DNA of 64,000 nt, from contig NZ_PTIS01000008.1 of the NCBI RefSeq assembly GCF_002934235.1, positions 58,853 to 122,852 of the forward strand, read 5' to 3'. This document shows, one piece after another, positions 28,470 to 39,210 of this stretch (position 1 is the first letter of the stretch; each line of letters starts with the position of its first letter). This DNA is from Clostridium algidicarnis DSM 15099. GTDB lineage: Bacteria > Bacillota > Clostridia > Clostridiales > Clostridiaceae. The position numbers and the translations under genes are program-made. A model generated the notes under the pieces. That model was not told the DNA's origin. It made no database searches and saw nothing but the letters and a program-made list of their open reading frames with translations.

Positions 28470-29318
28470 TTATTCTTTTACAGCTCCTGCTGCTAGTCCA
28501 CCTTCAACTTTTTCTTGGAATAATAAGTATATGATAAGTGGTACTACAACTGTAATTACTATAGCTGCCATTAAGGGTCCATATTCAGATCCCCTCTCAC
28601 CACTAAAATTTAAAAGCCCTAATGAAATAGGCTTTAATCTATCATCATTTATAAATAATAATGGGAACAGTATATTGTTCCAAGCTCCTAGAAAATTAAA
28701 TATTGATATGGTAGATATTGCTGGTACTGATAACGGCAATATAATTCTAGTGTATATTTGAAAATATCCTGCACCATCTATAATTGCCGCCTCTTCTAGT
28801 GATAAATTAATTCCCTTCATAAAGTTTGTTAATACAAATATGCTAAAAGGAAGTGAGAAGGCCACATATAACAGTACAAGTGCTACTAAATTATTTTTAA
28901 GTCCTAGTCTCCCAATTAAATAGGAAACAGGAACAAGTATTGTATGCATTGGTATCATCATACCTAACAAAAAGAATATTGATATATATTTATTTACCTT
29001 AAAATCAAATCTAGCAAGTACATATGCAGCCATAGATGCTACAATAGCAAGAATTATAACTGTAGCTAACGAGATCATAATACTATTTAAAAAATATTTA
29101 CTCATATTAGCTTCTTTCCATGCTACTATATAGTTTTCATATCTAAAAACTTTAGGTAAGCTAAATGGATTGCTAAATATTTCATTATTTTGTTTTAAAG
29201 ATGAAATTATAGTAAACAACATTGGGCATATAAATACTAGGGACATTATCCCTAGAAATGCATATAACCCTATTTTATTATTTATCCTTTTATTTGGATT
29301 ATACTTTTCTCTTTTCAT
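28470..29318 (-). CDS. Sugar ABC transporter permease, MalG type
   Basis: 282 residues with six membrane helices. The cytoplasmic EAA loop is 'EEAAIIDGAGYFQIYTRIILPLSVPA'. The C-terminus has 'QEKVEGGLAAGAVKE', typical of CUT1 permeases. It overlaps the stop of the upstream permease gene by one base. Energy would come from a shared ATPase encoded elsewhere, since none lies in this operon. Confidence 0.93.
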   Translation of the reverse strand: MKREKYNPNKRINNKIGLYAFLGIMSLVFICPMLFTIISSLKQNNEIFSNPFSLPKVFRYENYIVAWKEANMSKYFLNSIMISLATVIILAIVASMAAYVLARFDFKVNKYISIFFLLGMMIPMHTILVPVSYLIGRLGLKNNLVALVLLYVAFSLPFSIFVLTNFMKGINLSLEEAAIIDGAGYFQIYTRIILPLSVPAISTISIFNFLGAWNNILFPLLFINDDRLKPISLGLLNFSGERGSEYGPLMAAIVITVVVPLIIYLLFQEKVEGGLAAGAVKE

Positions 29319-30217
29319 TATTTACCCTCCTCATATTGTTTTCTTTTATCCATAATAAAATTGCTTCCTATGGTTAAAATTAAAGCAATCACAAGTATAA
29401 TTACCCCTATTGCGCTACCAATTCCATAATTATCATATCTAAATGCTTGATAATACATAAGTGTAGTTGGAAGATTTGTAAGTCCATTAGGCCCGCCCTC
29501 AGTCATTACAAAAATAAGATCGAATACTTTTATTGACCCTATTATATCCATAAGTATACACATACTTAAAATTGGTTTAAGCATTGGAATAGTTATATGA
29601 AAGAACTTTTTAAAAGAGGTTGCCCCATCAATAGATGCCGCTTCATAAACCTCTTCTGGTATAGTTGTAAGACCTGCCATCAATATAACCATATAATATC
29701 CAATACCAGCCCATATGTTTACAAATATTATAGTATTCATTGCAGTTGCTGGGTTTATAAGCCATCCTTTTGCAAGATTCATAAATCCCATAAGTTCTAG
29801 AATTTTATTTAAAGAACCATTTGGCATAAATATAAAATACCACAATAATCCTACTGCTGTTAATGGAAATATAGTCGGTATAAAGTACATTACCTTGAAA
29901 AATCTGTATCCTCTACATTTGGTATTTATAGCAACAGCTAATAGGAGTGCTATTGGTGTATGGAAAAGCACACTGAAAAATACCATCTTAGTCATGTTTT
30001 TTAAAGACAACATAAATGCTGGGTCTTTAAATACTGAAATGTAGTTTTTAAGTCCTACAAAGTTTATAGGTGTGCCCATAATTCCTTTCCAATCAGCAGT
30101 CGAAAAGTATATGGCTCCAAACATAGGTAATATAAGAAACACTATGTAAATTAATAACGCTGGCACTAAAAAAAGTATTACTTTAGATTTATCTTTTTTG
30201 TTTTTTAACTTAATCAA
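29318..30217 (-). CDS. Sugar ABC transporter permease, MalF type
   Basis: 299 residues with six membrane helices and the EAA motif 'EEVYEAASIDGATSFKKFFHITIPMLKP'. It pairs with the MalG-type permease that follows at once. A stable hairpin (30242-30267) separates it from the binding-protein gene upstream. Confidence 0.93.
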   Translation of the reverse strand: MIKLKNKKDKSKVILFLVPALLIYIVFLILPMFGAIYFSTADWKGIMGTPINFVGLKNYISVFKDPAFMLSLKNMTKMVFFSVLFHTPIALLLAVAINTKCRGYRFFKVMYFIPTIFPLTAVGLLWYFIFMPNGSLNKILELMGFMNLAKGWLINPATAMNTIIFVNIWAGIGYYMVILMAGLTTIPEEVYEAASIDGATSFKKFFHITIPMLKPILSMCILMDIIGSIKVFDLIFVMTEGGPNGLTNLPTTLMYYQAFRYDNYGIGSAIGVIILVIALILTIGSNFIMDKRKQYEEGK

Positions 30218-30241
30218 ATTAATATCCCCCTTTTTAAAGGT

Positions 30242-30267
30242 GGTTCCAAGGATAAATCCTTGGAACC
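30242..30267 (-). promoter_or_regulatory. Intercistronic hairpin between binding protein and permease genes
   Basis: Perfect 11-bp stem GGTTCCAAGGA/TCCTTGGAACC with a four-base loop, without a strong T-run. Such stems after the binding-protein gene commonly protect its mRNA and lower permease expression. Confidence 0.7.
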
Positions 30268-30304
30268 TTTATAACTGATTTATTCATATTTATTTAGCCT
30301 TACC

Positions 30305-31618
30305 TTATTTTGACTTGTCTATTTCAGCTTGTATTTCTTTTGCTGCTTCCTCTGGTGTCTTTCCGATAAACATACTTACGATTGAATTTCTAGTTCTATC
30401 TTGCATAGATGGAAGTGGGTCAAAATCAAATACATCTACTGCTATTCCTGTAGAAGTTGCACCTAAATTCATATTATCTAAAAACAATGAGGAAACTTTT
30501 GATTTATCAATTTCTATATCATTTCTTGGAATAAGAAATTGTGATTCTTCTGCAAATGTTTTTGCAGCCTCAGCTGAAGTTAACATTTTTAGTAATTCAA
30601 CTGTATATTCCTTTTCTTTACCTTCAAGCTTCCCATTAACCATATAGGGACTTAATATTTGCATATCATCATTTTTAAATTCAGGTTTTTCTTCAAAATA
30701 AGGGAATTTAGCTACTTTTATAGATTCAGTATATTCAGTTTCACTTGGATTTGTAAATTTACCTAAGTTCCAAGGTCCAGTAATAATCATAGCAGATTTT
30801 CCTTGAAGAAATTCTGTTAAAACTATATCATCGCTAATACCAGCAGAATCTTCACCAAAAGCTTTCATATCATTTAATTCTTTTACAAATCCCAATGTTT
30901 TAACTACTTCTGGATCTGTCCATTTTGCATCCCTAGTGCCCAATTTTTTTGCTGCTTCTGTGCCCATCCATTTATAAAATATCTGATCATGAAGGTGCCC
31001 TGCCATGTAGGTAGTTTTAGCTCCAAGTGCAATTGGTGTAACTTTGTTATCACTTAATTTTTTTATGGCTACTTTAAATTCTGTCCAAGTTTCTGGAAAC
31101 TTTTCTATACCTGCTTCTTTAAACAGCTTTTCATTGTAATACACTCCAACAAGTCCCGACTCCATAGGAATTCCATAAGTACCCTCATACCCCTGAACTT
31201 GATAGTAACTAAGAGCTCCCTTAGTAAATCCTTCTCCCCATTTTGGATCTTCTTTTAAAATTGGGTCCATATCCATTAACAATCCACCTTTAATATAGTC
31301 TCCAAGGTTAGCTACCCCTTGAATTCTGAATATATTTGGAAGTGTCCCTGATGCTAAATCGGTTTTTAATTTATTGTTAAATGATGATTCTTCTCCTTGA
31401 GATTCATCCACCACAGTTACATCTGGATGCTTAGCTTCAAAATCTTTTATAATATCTTTATATATCTTTACCTGATTAGATGTACCTGCCATTCTAGTTA
31501 GAAGCCTTATTTCTACTTTATCTCCATCTTCTTTACCAGTGCTTGTTCCTTTGCTTCCACACCCGACTATTCCAATACTAAGTGACGCTGCAAGTAATAA
31601 TGCTAATACCTTTTTCAT
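30305..31618 (-). CDS. Sugar-binding lipoprotein of an ABC importer
   Basis: 437 residues. The signal MKKVLALLLAASLSIGIVGC ends in a lipobox (IVGC), so it is anchored outside the membrane. The mature part has family-1 solute-binding features: 'DIIKDFEAKHPDVTVVDESQGEESSFNNKLKTDLASGTLPNIF', 'VYYNEKLFKEAGIEKFPETWTEF' and 'FLQGKSAMIITGPWNLG'. It works with the two permeases that follow. Substrate is probably a fucose- or rhamnose-containing sugar by operon context. Confidence 0.93.
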   Translation of the reverse strand: MKKVLALLLAASLSIGIVGCGSKGTSTGKEDGDKVEIRLLTRMAGTSNQVKIYKDIIKDFEAKHPDVTVVDESQGEESSFNNKLKTDLASGTLPNIFRIQGVANLGDYIKGGLLMDMDPILKEDPKWGEGFTKGALSYYQVQGYEGTYGIPMESGLVGVYYNEKLFKEAGIEKFPETWTEFKVAIKKLSDNKVTPIALGAKTTYMAGHLHDQIFYKWMGTEAAKKLGTRDAKWTDPEVVKTLGFVKELNDMKAFGEDSAGISDDIVLTEFLQGKSAMIITGPWNLGKFTNPSETEYTESIKVAKFPYFEEKPEFKNDDMQILSPYMVNGKLEGKEKEYTVELLKMLTSAEAAKTFAEESQFLIPRNDIEIDKSKVSSLFLDNMNLGATSTGIAVDVFDFDPLPSMQDRTRNSIVSMFIGKTPEEAAKEIQAEIDKSK

Positions 31619-31696
31619 TTTTTTCCCTCTATCTTTTTTTATTTTTCATTTAAAAAATGTATCTACTTTATTTTTAATAACATTGTAGGTGTATAT

Positions 31697-32752
31697 TTAT
31701 TTGTATAATGGTCCATAAGCCTTACAAGCCCTAAAATCAGCACTTTCTATTTCTGTAGCTAATGTAGTCGGCTCTTTTTTACCATTCCAATCAAAGGATG
31801 AGTTTAAAATAGCTTCTGTAAAATCTCCATTAGGTAGCCAGTCTGTCCACATTCTTTGACCTTGAAATCCTCCTAAAATAGCATTTCGTCCCATATCTTC
31901 TTCAAAAAAGCCTAATTCTTTTAACCTTGGATTGCCTATCATGATATCTTTACAGACTAAAGTCATTTTAACTACAAACTCCCACTCTTCTTTTTTCTTT
32001 TCAGTTGAATGTCTTTTGTCCTCTGTATTTAGCTCATAACCTTCTTTACAATTTTCCTGCACCCACTTAATTGCTACTTCATATTCCTCATTATCATAAA
32101 TTTCATTATTTATTCTTCTTAATATCTCAGTCATGTCTACCCATTCAGCTCTTATTCCAAGATACTTTTGAAAAAATTCTGGATCACAGAAAGATCCCAT
32201 TATTCCCATTGCTACTGAACCTAAATTAACATATGATTTATTTTTCATAACGCCTACTGCTATAGCACATTTCCCAAATCTTAATATTTTTTCTTTAACG
32301 TCTTCTGGTATTTTTGTATCATCTAAATCTTGTACATCCTTACCGTATATAGAGAATGCTGGTAGTCCCTTTTGTGCGTATGCTGCCATTACAGCTGCTA
32401 AATAAACAGCCCCCGGTCTTTCTGTTCCATTGAATCCCCATACAGCCTTTATAGTGAGTGGATCTAAATCCATAGTTTCACTTCCATAACACCAACAAGG
32501 TGTTACAGTCAAAGTTGCACAAACGTTTTCAGTTGAAAATTTTTCAGCACACTTTGAGGCTTCGTAAGATCCTCCAATGGTGGTATCTGAAATCACGCAC
32601 TCTAACTTAGTTCCATCTGGATACAACAAGTTTTCTTCTAAAAACTTTGCTGCAGCTTTAGCCATGTTCATCGTTTGATCTTCCAGCCCCTCTCTTACAC
32701 CTCCCCAGCGTCCATCAATAGTAGGCCTTATCCCTATTTTAGGATAACTCAT
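31697..32752 (-). pseudogene. fucI: L-fucose isomerase with a ~240-residue in-frame internal deletion
   Basis: 351 codons against about 590 in intact FucI. Residues 1-334 match the N-terminal two thirds ('[20 protein letters not shown]', '[14 protein letters not shown]', '[14 protein letters not shown]'). After TTLATE (E334, equivalent to E. coli metal ligand E337) the sequence jumps to [15 protein letters not shown], the normal extreme C-terminus of the family. The other two metal ligands (E. coli D361 and H528) are lost, so isomerase activity is unlikely. The frame stays open and the ribosome site is intact. The deletion is recent enough that nothing else has decayed. Confidence 0.82.
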
Positions 32753-32763
32753 ATTATCTCCTC

Positions 32764-34245
32764 CTATAACTTATCTTCTACCTTTTCAATTATACTTTTA
32801 TATTTAATATAGTTATCATTCCAAATCTTACTTTTACATGGAATATATTTATCTATTTCAAAGGATTCTCTGACTATATTTCTTCCTTCTTGAAGGTTTT
32901 TAATTTCACCTTGTGCAATTAATTGAACTACTATGTTGCCTATAGCTGTTGCCTCAATTGGTCCTGCAATTACTTCAAGTCCTAAGGCTTCCGCCGTCAT
33001 TTGACATAATAATTTTGACTTAATTCCACCACCCACCATGTGTATCAATTTATACTCTTCTTTTATACATTCACTTATTTGTTCATAGGTATATCTATAT
33101 TTAAATGCAAGACTTTCATAAATACACCTAAATATTTCTCCATGAGTTTTAGGTATGTACTGACCTGTACTCTTTGCATAATTTTGAACTTTTAGCGGTA
33201 TATCACCCGATAGTTGAAATTCATCTGAGTCAACATCTATAAAGCAGGTGAATTCATCAGCCTCATAAGCAATTTTTTCAATATCACTATAGCTGTAACT
33301 TTTACCTTTTCTTTCAAAATACCTCTTTGTCTCTTGTATAAGCGAAAGTCCTCTTATATTTTTTAGAAACGTTGTGGTACCATCCACTCCAGTTTCATTT
33401 GTAATATTATACTTCATGGACTTTTCATTTATTAAAGGTTCTTTTAGTTCAGTTCCCAAAAGAGACCAAGTTCCACAAGATATAAATATAAAGGGCTTTT
33501 TAGAAGGCACAGCCACAACGGCACTTGCTGTATCATGCCCACAAACAGCAATTACAGTTTTTATATTTATCTGAAGTTCCTCTATTAATTCATCTTTAAT
33601 AGTACCAATTTCTGTTCCTGATGAAATAATTTCAGGGAATATATCCTTATTAAATCCAAGCTTATTTATAATATATTGATTCCATTTCTTATTATAAGGA
33701 TCAAATATTTGAGTTGTTGATGTTATTGTATTCTCCGATTTTCTTATCCCAGTTAAAAGATAGTTAAATAGGTCTGGCATCATAAGAATAGTTGTTGCAT
33801 TGTCAATAATTTTCTCTTCTTTTGAATACTCATAGTAAAGTTGAAACAAGGTGTTTATCTCCATGATTTGGTTTCCGGTTAATGTATATAGCTTATCCAT
33901 TGTTATATCTTGAGATACACTATTTATAATTCCTATAGTTCTTGTATCTCTATAATGGACAGGATTTCCTAATAAATTTCCATTCTTGTCTATAAGACCA
34001 TAATCCACTCCCCAAGTATCGATTCCAATGCTGTCATATCCACCTTCAGCTTCACCCATCTTCATAGCCTTTTTAATTTCACTAAATAGTTTTTCTAAAT
34101 CCCAATACATCCTCTCACCTTTAATAATAGGTGTATTTTCAAATCTATGAATTTCTTTAAGCTTAATCTTATTTCCATCAAAGGAACCTAATATGCCTCG
34201 ACCACTAGAAGCACCTAAGTCAAAAGCAAGAACATTTTTTAACAT
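32764..34245 (-). CDS. FGGY-family deoxysugar kinase (rhamnulokinase/fuculokinase)
   Basis: 493 residues, normal length. The N-terminal phosphate motif is '[18 protein letters not shown]', with '[14 protein letters not shown]' and 'HYRDTRT' in the substrate part. '[13 protein letters not shown]' and '[21 protein letters not shown]' lie in the ATPase core. This is the RhaB-like branch, which also contains many FucK proteins of Firmicutes. With a FucI-type isomerase next door, L-fuculose is the likelier substrate. First gene of the operon, divergent from a DeoR regulator; no aldolase gene is present here. Confidence 0.88.
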   Translation of the reverse strand: MLKNVLAFDLGASSGRGILGSFDGNKIKLKEIHRFENTPIIKGERMYWDLEKLFSEIKKAMKMGEAEGGYDSIGIDTWGVDYGLIDKNGNLLGNPVHYRDTRTIGIINSVSQDITMDKLYTLTGNQIMEINTLFQLYYEYSKEEKIIDNATTILMMPDLFNYLLTGIRKSENTITSTTQIFDPYNKKWNQYIINKLGFNKDIFPEIISSGTEIGTIKDELIEELQINIKTVIAVCGHDTASAVVAVPSKKPFIFISCGTWSLLGTELKEPLINEKSMKYNITNETGVDGTTTFLKNIRGLSLIQETKRYFERKGKSYSYSDIEKIAYEADEFTCFIDVDSDEFQLSGDIPLKVQNYAKSTGQYIPKTHGEIFRCIYESLAFKYRYTYEQISECIKEEYKLIHMVGGGIKSKLLCQMTAEALGLEVIAGPIEATAIGNIVVQLIAQGEIKNLQEGRNIVRESFEIDKYIPCKSKIWNDNYIKYKSIIEKVEDKL

Positions 34246-34308
34246 CTACGCTCCTCCAATTCACCACTAATTAATTTATTCATCTTTAGCTTTAAGGAGA
34301 GTGTTAAT

Positions 34309-35064
34309 ATGTTTTCAAAAGAGAGATCTGAGGAAATACTTAATATACTAAAGGTAAAAAAGCAAGTATCTACAAGCTATCTTTGCGAAAAATTATATTG
34401 CAGCGTAGCAACTATAAGACGAGACTTAATAGAACTTGAGAAGGCGGGCCTCATTAAAAGGTTTCACGGAGGAGCTTCTTTAGTTCCAAATTTCAACATA
34501 GAATATTCTCATATGTTTAGAGAACTTGAAAATCAACAGGAGAAAAATTACATATGTAATCTTGCCTTAGATTTTATTTCTGATGGATATGCATTGTTTT
34601 TAGATTCAAGCAGTACTGTAGGAAGCATCTGCCACCTTCTTAAAAATTATAATAATATAACCGTTGTAACTAATGGAGTTAAGACAGCCTTAGAATTAGT
34701 TCAACTAGATTCAATTACCACCTTCATAGCAGGTGGACAGCTAAAAACTAGATCAACCTCTATAGTAGGAGAATTTACAAGCAACTTTATTGATAATTTC
34801 AAAGCAGATCTTTCTATAATTTCTTGCAGAGGTCTAGATGAAAATGGTGCCTATGAAGCTAGTCAAACGCAAGCTTTAGTAAAGCAGCATATGATTAGAA
34901 ATTCAAAAAGCACCATACTCTTATGTGACAGTAGTAAGTTCAATCACTCAAACTTTTATAAGCTTGATTCCTTTGAAAATATAGAAGCTATTATCACTGA
35001 TATTGAGCCTTCTTCTAAAATATTAAATAGCATTCTATTATCTGGATGTGAAGCAATATATTAA
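34309..35064 (+). CDS. DeoR-family transcriptional regulator of the deoxysugar operon
   Basis: 251 residues. A DeoR helix-turn-helix ('VSTSYLCEKLYCSVATIRRDLIELEKAGLIKRFHGGA') lies at about 19-56. It is followed by the sugar-phosphate sensor domain with 'ALFLDSSSTV' and 'TVVTNG'. AAGGAGAG precedes the ATG. It diverges from the kinase gene across 63 bases and so probably represses the operon until a sugar phosphate binds. Confidence 0.92.
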   Translation: MFSKERSEEILNILKVKKQVSTSYLCEKLYCSVATIRRDLIELEKAGLIKRFHGGASLVPNFNIEYSHMFRELENQQEKNYICNLALDFISDGYALFLDSSSTVGSICHLLKNYNNITVVTNGVKTALELVQLDSITTFIAGGQLKTRSTSIVGEFTSNFIDNFKADLSIISCRGLDENGAYEASQTQALVKQHMIRNSKSTILLCDSSKFNHSNFYKLDSFENIEAIITDIEPSSKILNSILLSGCEAIY

Positions 35065-35075
35065 ACACCATTTTA

Positions 35076-35130
35076 TGGATGCACCTCTGAGGTGCTCCCA
35101 TAAAAAGGGATCACCTCAGAGGTGCATCCA
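35076..35130. repeat. Nested palindromic repeat, copy 3
   Basis: 24-bp arms (TGGATGCACCTCTGAGGTG plus CTCCC) with one mismatch around a seven-base AT loop, 12 bases after the DeoR gene. Each arm holds the self-complementary GCACCTCTGAGGTGC. It lies between convergent genes, like copy 1. Confidence 0.85.
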
Positions 35131-35141
35131 GTTCAATCCAT

Positions 35142-36464
35142 TTATACCACAACCTTTGATTTAAAATAATGAATTCCTCCTATGGTGTCTGCTATAATCC
35201 ATCCTATAGGAATTGCCCACCATATACCTTTAAGTCCAACTATAGGTGCTAAAATATAGGCAAGTACAACTCTAATTCCTAGAGAAATAACTGAAAGCAC
35301 TATGGACACTTTCACATGACCAAGTCCACGATATAATCCATAGAACATAAATAAATATCCAATAAAACAATAAAAAAGCGATACAATTCTTAAATAGGTT
35401 ACACCAATAGCTATAACCTGTATCTCTGATGAATTAACAAAAATAAGCATTAGCTTATCTGCAAATACTTTAACCACTATTGTAATAAATAAGCAAAACA
35501 CAGTAATAAGGATTATAGAAAATTTAATGCCACTTTTAATTCTTTTATTCTCTCCAGCACCTTTATTTTGAGCCACATAGGTAGAAAATGCGTTACTAAA
35601 ATCTTGGACAGGCATATATGCAAAAGAATCAATCTTTACTGCTGCAGCAAAAGCCGCCATGGTAGTCGCTCCAAAAGAATTTACTAAACCCTGTATCATC
35701 AAAATACCAAAATTCATAATAGATTGTTGCATGGAAGTAAGTAATGAATAGCTTGCCGTTAATTTAAATATCTCTTTACTAAATTTGATTTCATTAATCT
35801 TAAACTTTAAAAATCCTAGATTCTTTATACAATAAATGATACATAAAATAGCTGACAAGGCTTGTGATATGATTGTTGCTAGAGCAGCCCCACTAACACC
35901 CATATCAAAGTAAATCACAAATATAAGGTCTAATGCTATATTTATAACTGCAGCTACTATAAGAAAATAAAGTGGTGCTTTAGAATTACCAAGGGACCTC
36001 AAAAGTCCAGATGCCCAGTTATATAAGAATGTAAAAAATATTCCACTAAAGATAATAATCAAATACTTTCTTGTATCTTTACATAACTCTTCTGGTATAT
36101 TCATAAATATCAAAATGTTATCCACAAAAACTATTGATAATATGCTAATTACTAAGGATATTATCCCAATAAAGATAAAAGATGTGGACATAGTTGTTTT
36201 TAAATCTTTAATATTTTTTGCTCCAAAAAATTGAGCAAATACTACAGAGGTACCCATACATAATCCTAATAAAATGGATGTAATGAATACCATAACAGCA
36301 AAAGATGAGCCTACTGCTGCTAATGCATTTGTTCCAATAAATTTACCTACAATAATAGAATCTACAATATTATAAAGTTGTTGAAATAAATTACCAAGGA
36401 TCATAGGAATAGAAAATGCTACTATTACCTTAGATGTAGACCCCTTAGTTAAATCTTTTATCAT
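35142..36464 (-). CDS. MATE-family efflux transporter
   Basis: 440 residues with twelve membrane helices. The first helix begins 'SKVIVAFSIPMILGNLFQQLYNIVDSIIVGKFIG', the classical MATE start. A second half repeats the pattern at 'LTASYSLLTSMQQSIMNFGILMIQG'. It would export cationic drugs or toxic compounds with Na+ or H+ exchange. Monocistronic. Confidence 0.93.
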   Translation of the reverse strand: MIKDLTKGSTSKVIVAFSIPMILGNLFQQLYNIVDSIIVGKFIGTNALAAVGSSFAVMVFITSILLGLCMGTSVVFAQFFGAKNIKDLKTTMSTSFIFIGIISLVISILSIVFVDNILIFMNIPEELCKDTRKYLIIIFSGIFFTFLYNWASGLLRSLGNSKAPLYFLIVAAVINIALDLIFVIYFDMGVSGAALATIISQALSAILCIIYCIKNLGFLKFKINEIKFSKEIFKLTASYSLLTSMQQSIMNFGILMIQGLVNSFGATTMAAFAAAVKIDSFAYMPVQDFSNAFSTYVAQNKGAGENKRIKSGIKFSIILITVFCLFITIVVKVFADKLMLIFVNSSEIQVIAIGVTYLRIVSLFYCFIGYLFMFYGLYRGLGHVKVSIVLSVISLGIRVVLAYILAPIVGLKGIWWAIPIGWIIADTIGGIHYFKSKVVV

Positions 36465-36576
36465 AATTTATGTCACTCCTAATGCAAATTAAACTTTAAA
36501 TTTGTTCACTTCTACGTTATACATATTCATACTAAATCTTTATCACTATGTGCTATAATTGTACCATCTTTTCTTA

Positions 36577-36765
36577 TCATAAATCCATTATTTCTATTTG
36601 TATTAGATCATTACATACCTTTTCCACTTCATGTATCTTAGCTACAAATTCGTCACATAGTAAATTACTTAAACAGGTAGCAATTTTAGCCTCTGCTTTT
36701 AAAATTTCAATAGCATAGCTTTCTGCATTACAACTATTCATTCTATATGGAATACTCAAAATCAA
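36577..36765 (-). CDS. Small Cys-containing helical protein, paralogue of the 95-residue neighbour
   Basis: 62 codons from a TTG start at 36765, behind AGGGAGG; another TTG at 36759 has better spacing and may be the real start. The middle reads 'YAIEILKAEAKIATCLSNLLCDEF', with a C-x5-C pair in a helix. The same layout (EAEAAILQCMADLFCNTL) occurs in the gene at 36842, so the two are paralogues. No family was recognised. Both are expressed leftward, separated by a terminator-like stem. Confidence 0.6.
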   Translation of the reverse strand: MILSIPYRMNSCNAESYAIEILKAEAKIATCLSNLLCDEFVAKIHEVEKVCNDLIQIEIMDL

Positions 36766-36790
36766 AGCCCTCCCTAATTTTATTATATGA

Positions 36791-36831
36791 AGCCTACTTA
36801 TGATGTTAGTGTTAACATCATAAAGTAAGCT
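36791..36831 (-). terminator. Hairpin between the two small Cys-protein genes
   Basis: A stem with about 19-bp arms (AGCTTACTTTATGATGTTA with one mismatch) and a four-base loop. It lies 11 bases after the 95-residue gene and upstream of the 62-residue gene. It lacks a strong T-run, so partial termination is likely. Confidence 0.6.
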
Positions 36832-36841
36832 CCACTAATAT

Positions 36842-37129
36842 CTATATCTTATAAACTAATTTTAGCAACTTTTTTTTAGAATTACAGTCACATAATTCTC
36901 TTGGATCGATACCTAAATCAGCTGCTCTTTTTTTAGCAGAAGCTCTAACTACAGCAGCTATTGAATTTTCTTTTGCTGTATATCCGCACATTATATCTTT
37001 AAATAATCTAAGCTTTTTATCAATGTCTTCTTCATCTTTAAGGTCTGGAACAAGAGTATTACAAAATAAATCTGCCATACATTGAAGTATTGCAGCTTCC
37101 GCCTCTATTAAAGCATCTGTATTTTGCAT
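36842..37129 (-). CDS. Small Cys-containing helical protein (95 residues)
   Basis: It reads 'DALIEAEAAILQCMADLFCNTLVPDL' with a C-x5-C pair, then a helical stretch and a basic C-terminus with CDC. The ATG at 37129 has no good ribosome site. A strong AAAGGGAGG lies about 50 bases upstream, with the frame open between but no ATG, GTG or TTG there. The upstream in-frame residues ('FPVTHSELTE') align with the paralogue's N-terminus, so the real start may be non-standard or mutated. Function unknown. Confidence 0.6.
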   Translation of the reverse strand: MQNTDALIEAEAAILQCMADLFCNTLVPDLKDEEDIDKKLRLFKDIMCGYTAKENSIAAVVRASAKKRAADLGIDPRELCDCNSKKKLLKLVYKI

Positions 37130-37280
37130 TTCAGTTAATTCTGAATGGGTTACTGGAAAAGCCCTATTATAACTACCTCCCTTTATATGATCTAATACTT
37201 TTTATATTATCTTATAATTTGTTTCCCACTATTATATTATCATTCTTATCAAAACTTATTACATTTTGTAGTTTAAATCA

Positions 37281-37317
37281 AAAAAATAAGAGACCCCCAA
37301 AACATAGGAAGCCCCTT
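37281..37317 (-). terminator. Terminator of htpG
   Basis: On the minus strand AAGGGGCTTCC pairs at all eleven positions (with G-T pairs) with GGGGGTCTCTT around an eight-base loop, followed by ATTTTTTT. It begins 10 bases after the htpG stop codon. Confidence 0.75.
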
Positions 37318-37326
37318 ACCTTTTAT

Positions 37327-39210
37327 TTATTTCATTATCTTACATATATCATTTGTAAATTCTACTGGGTCATTAATTGGTAATCCTTCAATTAATAGTG
37401 CTTGAGTATATAGTAAATTAGTATATAAATCTAATTTTTCTTTATCCCCTTCAAAAGCACTCTTTAAAGCCTTAAATACATCATGATTAGTATTAATCTC
37501 TAGTATCTTATCTGCCTTTATTTCTTGATTATTTGGCATGGAATTTAATATTTTTTCCATCTCTATAGATATTTCACCATCATTAGAGAAACATACTGGA
37601 TGATGTTTTAATCTTTTAGATGCTCTTACCTCTTTTATCTTTCCAGATAATGCTTTTGTCATATATTCAAAGAGTTCTTTATTCTCCTCTTTTTGTGCTT
37701 TTTCTTCTTCTTTTTCGCTTTCCTTAGTTTCAATACCTAGGTCATTGCTAGAAACTGATCTAAACTCTTTTTCTTTATAGGACATAAGCATTCTAATTGT
37801 AAATTCATCCACATCATCTGTAAAGTATAATATTTCATATCCTTCTTCTGCAACTAATTCAGTTTGTGGAAGCTTTTCAATTCTTTCATTAGATTCACCT
37901 GATGCATAGTATATATATTTTTGACTTTCAGGCATTCTAGAAATATATTCATCTAAAGTTACCAGCTTTTTCTCTTTAGAAGAATAGAACATAAGTAAAT
38001 CTTGTAACATTTCTTTATCTGCTCCAAAATCATTGTAAACACCATATTTTAGTTGTCTACCAAAGGACTCATAGAACTTTTCATACTTTTCTCTTTCATT
38101 TTTTAATAAAGATACTAACTCGCTTTTAATCTTATTTTTAATGTTTTTTGCAATAAGTTTTAGCTGTCTATCGTGTTGAAGCATTTCTCTTGAGATATTT
38201 AAAGATAAATCCTCTGAATCTACCATACCTTTTACAAAACTAAAGTAGTCTGGTAATAAGTCTTGGCATTTATCCATAATAAGTACTCCACTTGAATATA
38301 GCTCTAACCCTTTTTCATATTCCTTTGTGTAATAATCATAAGGAGTATTTTGTGGAATAAATAATATTGAGTTATATCTAACAGCTCCATCTACAATTAT
38401 ATGAATATGCTTTAAAGGCTTATCATATCCGTAATGCTTTTCCTCATAAAACTTATCATAATCCTCTTCTTTAAGCTCACTTTTATTTTTCTTCCATATT
38501 GGCACCATTGAGTTAATAGTTTGTTCTTCTATATACTCTTCATACTCATCTTCAGTACCTTCTTTTAACTTAGTATTAGTTATATCCATCTTTATTGGGT
38601 ATCTTATAAAATCAGAATACTTTTTAATGATTTCTTTTAATCTATATTCATCTAAGTACTCGTCATAATTTTCATCTTCAGTATTCTCTTTAATCTTTAA
38701 TATTATTTCAGTACCAACAGAATCCTTTGTACAAGGCTCTATGGTATATCCTTCAGCTCCTTTAGACTCCCACTTGTAAGCTTCACCACTATCTAAAGAT
38801 TTACTAATTACAGTAACTGTTTCAGCTACCATAAATGCAGCATAAAAACCAACACCAAACTGACCTATAATGTCATGTCCATCCTTAGAATCATTTTCCT
38901 TCTTAAAAGCTAAAGATCCACTTTTTGCTATAACCCCAAGGTTATTTTCTAGCTCTTCCTTTGTCATACCTATACCAGTGTCAGTAATCTTTAATATTCT
39001 ATTTTCCTTATCTGCTGCTATCTTTACATAGTAGCTTTCCTTATCAAAGCTTAGACTATCATCTGTTAATGCTCTGTAATAAATTTTATCAATAGCATCA
39101 CTAGAGTTAGATATAAGTTCCCTTAAAAATATTTCCTTATGAGTATAAATTGAATTAATCATTAGATCTAGCAGTCTTTTAGATTCTGCTTTAAATTCTT
39201 TTGTTTCCAT
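37327..39210 (-). CDS. htpG: Molecular chaperone HtpG (Hsp90)
   Basis: 627 residues from the ATG at 39210, where GAAGGGAG is well placed; the frame extends ten codons upstream without a site. The GHKL ATPase domain has '[18 protein letters not shown]', '[12 protein letters not shown]' and '[15 protein letters not shown]'. The middle domain has '[11 protein letters not shown]' and '[14 protein letters not shown]'. Length is normal for bacterial Hsp90. Upstream there is a consensus promoter and a perfect CIRCE operator, so it should be under HrcA control. Confidence 0.96.
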   Translation of the reverse strand: METKEFKAESKRLLDLMINSIYTHKEIFLRELISNSSDAIDKIYYRALTDDSLSFDKESYYVKIAADKENRILKITDTGIGMTKEELENNLGVIAKSGSLAFKKENDSKDGHDIIGQFGVGFYAAFMVAETVTVISKSLDSGEAYKWESKGAEGYTIEPCTKDSVGTEIILKIKENTEDENYDEYLDEYRLKEIIKKYSDFIRYPIKMDITNTKLKEGTEDEYEEYIEEQTINSMVPIWKKNKSELKEEDYDKFYEEKHYGYDKPLKHIHIIVDGAVRYNSILFIPQNTPYDYYTKEYEKGLELYSSGVLIMDKCQDLLPDYFSFVKGMVDSEDLSLNISREMLQHDRQLKLIAKNIKNKIKSELVSLLKNEREKYEKFYESFGRQLKYGVYNDFGADKEMLQDLLMFYSSKEKKLVTLDEYISRMPESQKYIYYASGESNERIEKLPQTELVAEEGYEILYFTDDVDEFTIRMLMSYKEKEFRSVSSNDLGIETKESEKEEEKAQKEENKELFEYMTKALSGKIKEVRASKRLKHHPVCFSNDGEISIEMEKILNSMPNNQEIKADKILEINTNHDVFKALKSAFEGDKEKLDLYTNLLYTQALLIEGLPINDPVEFTNDICKIMK

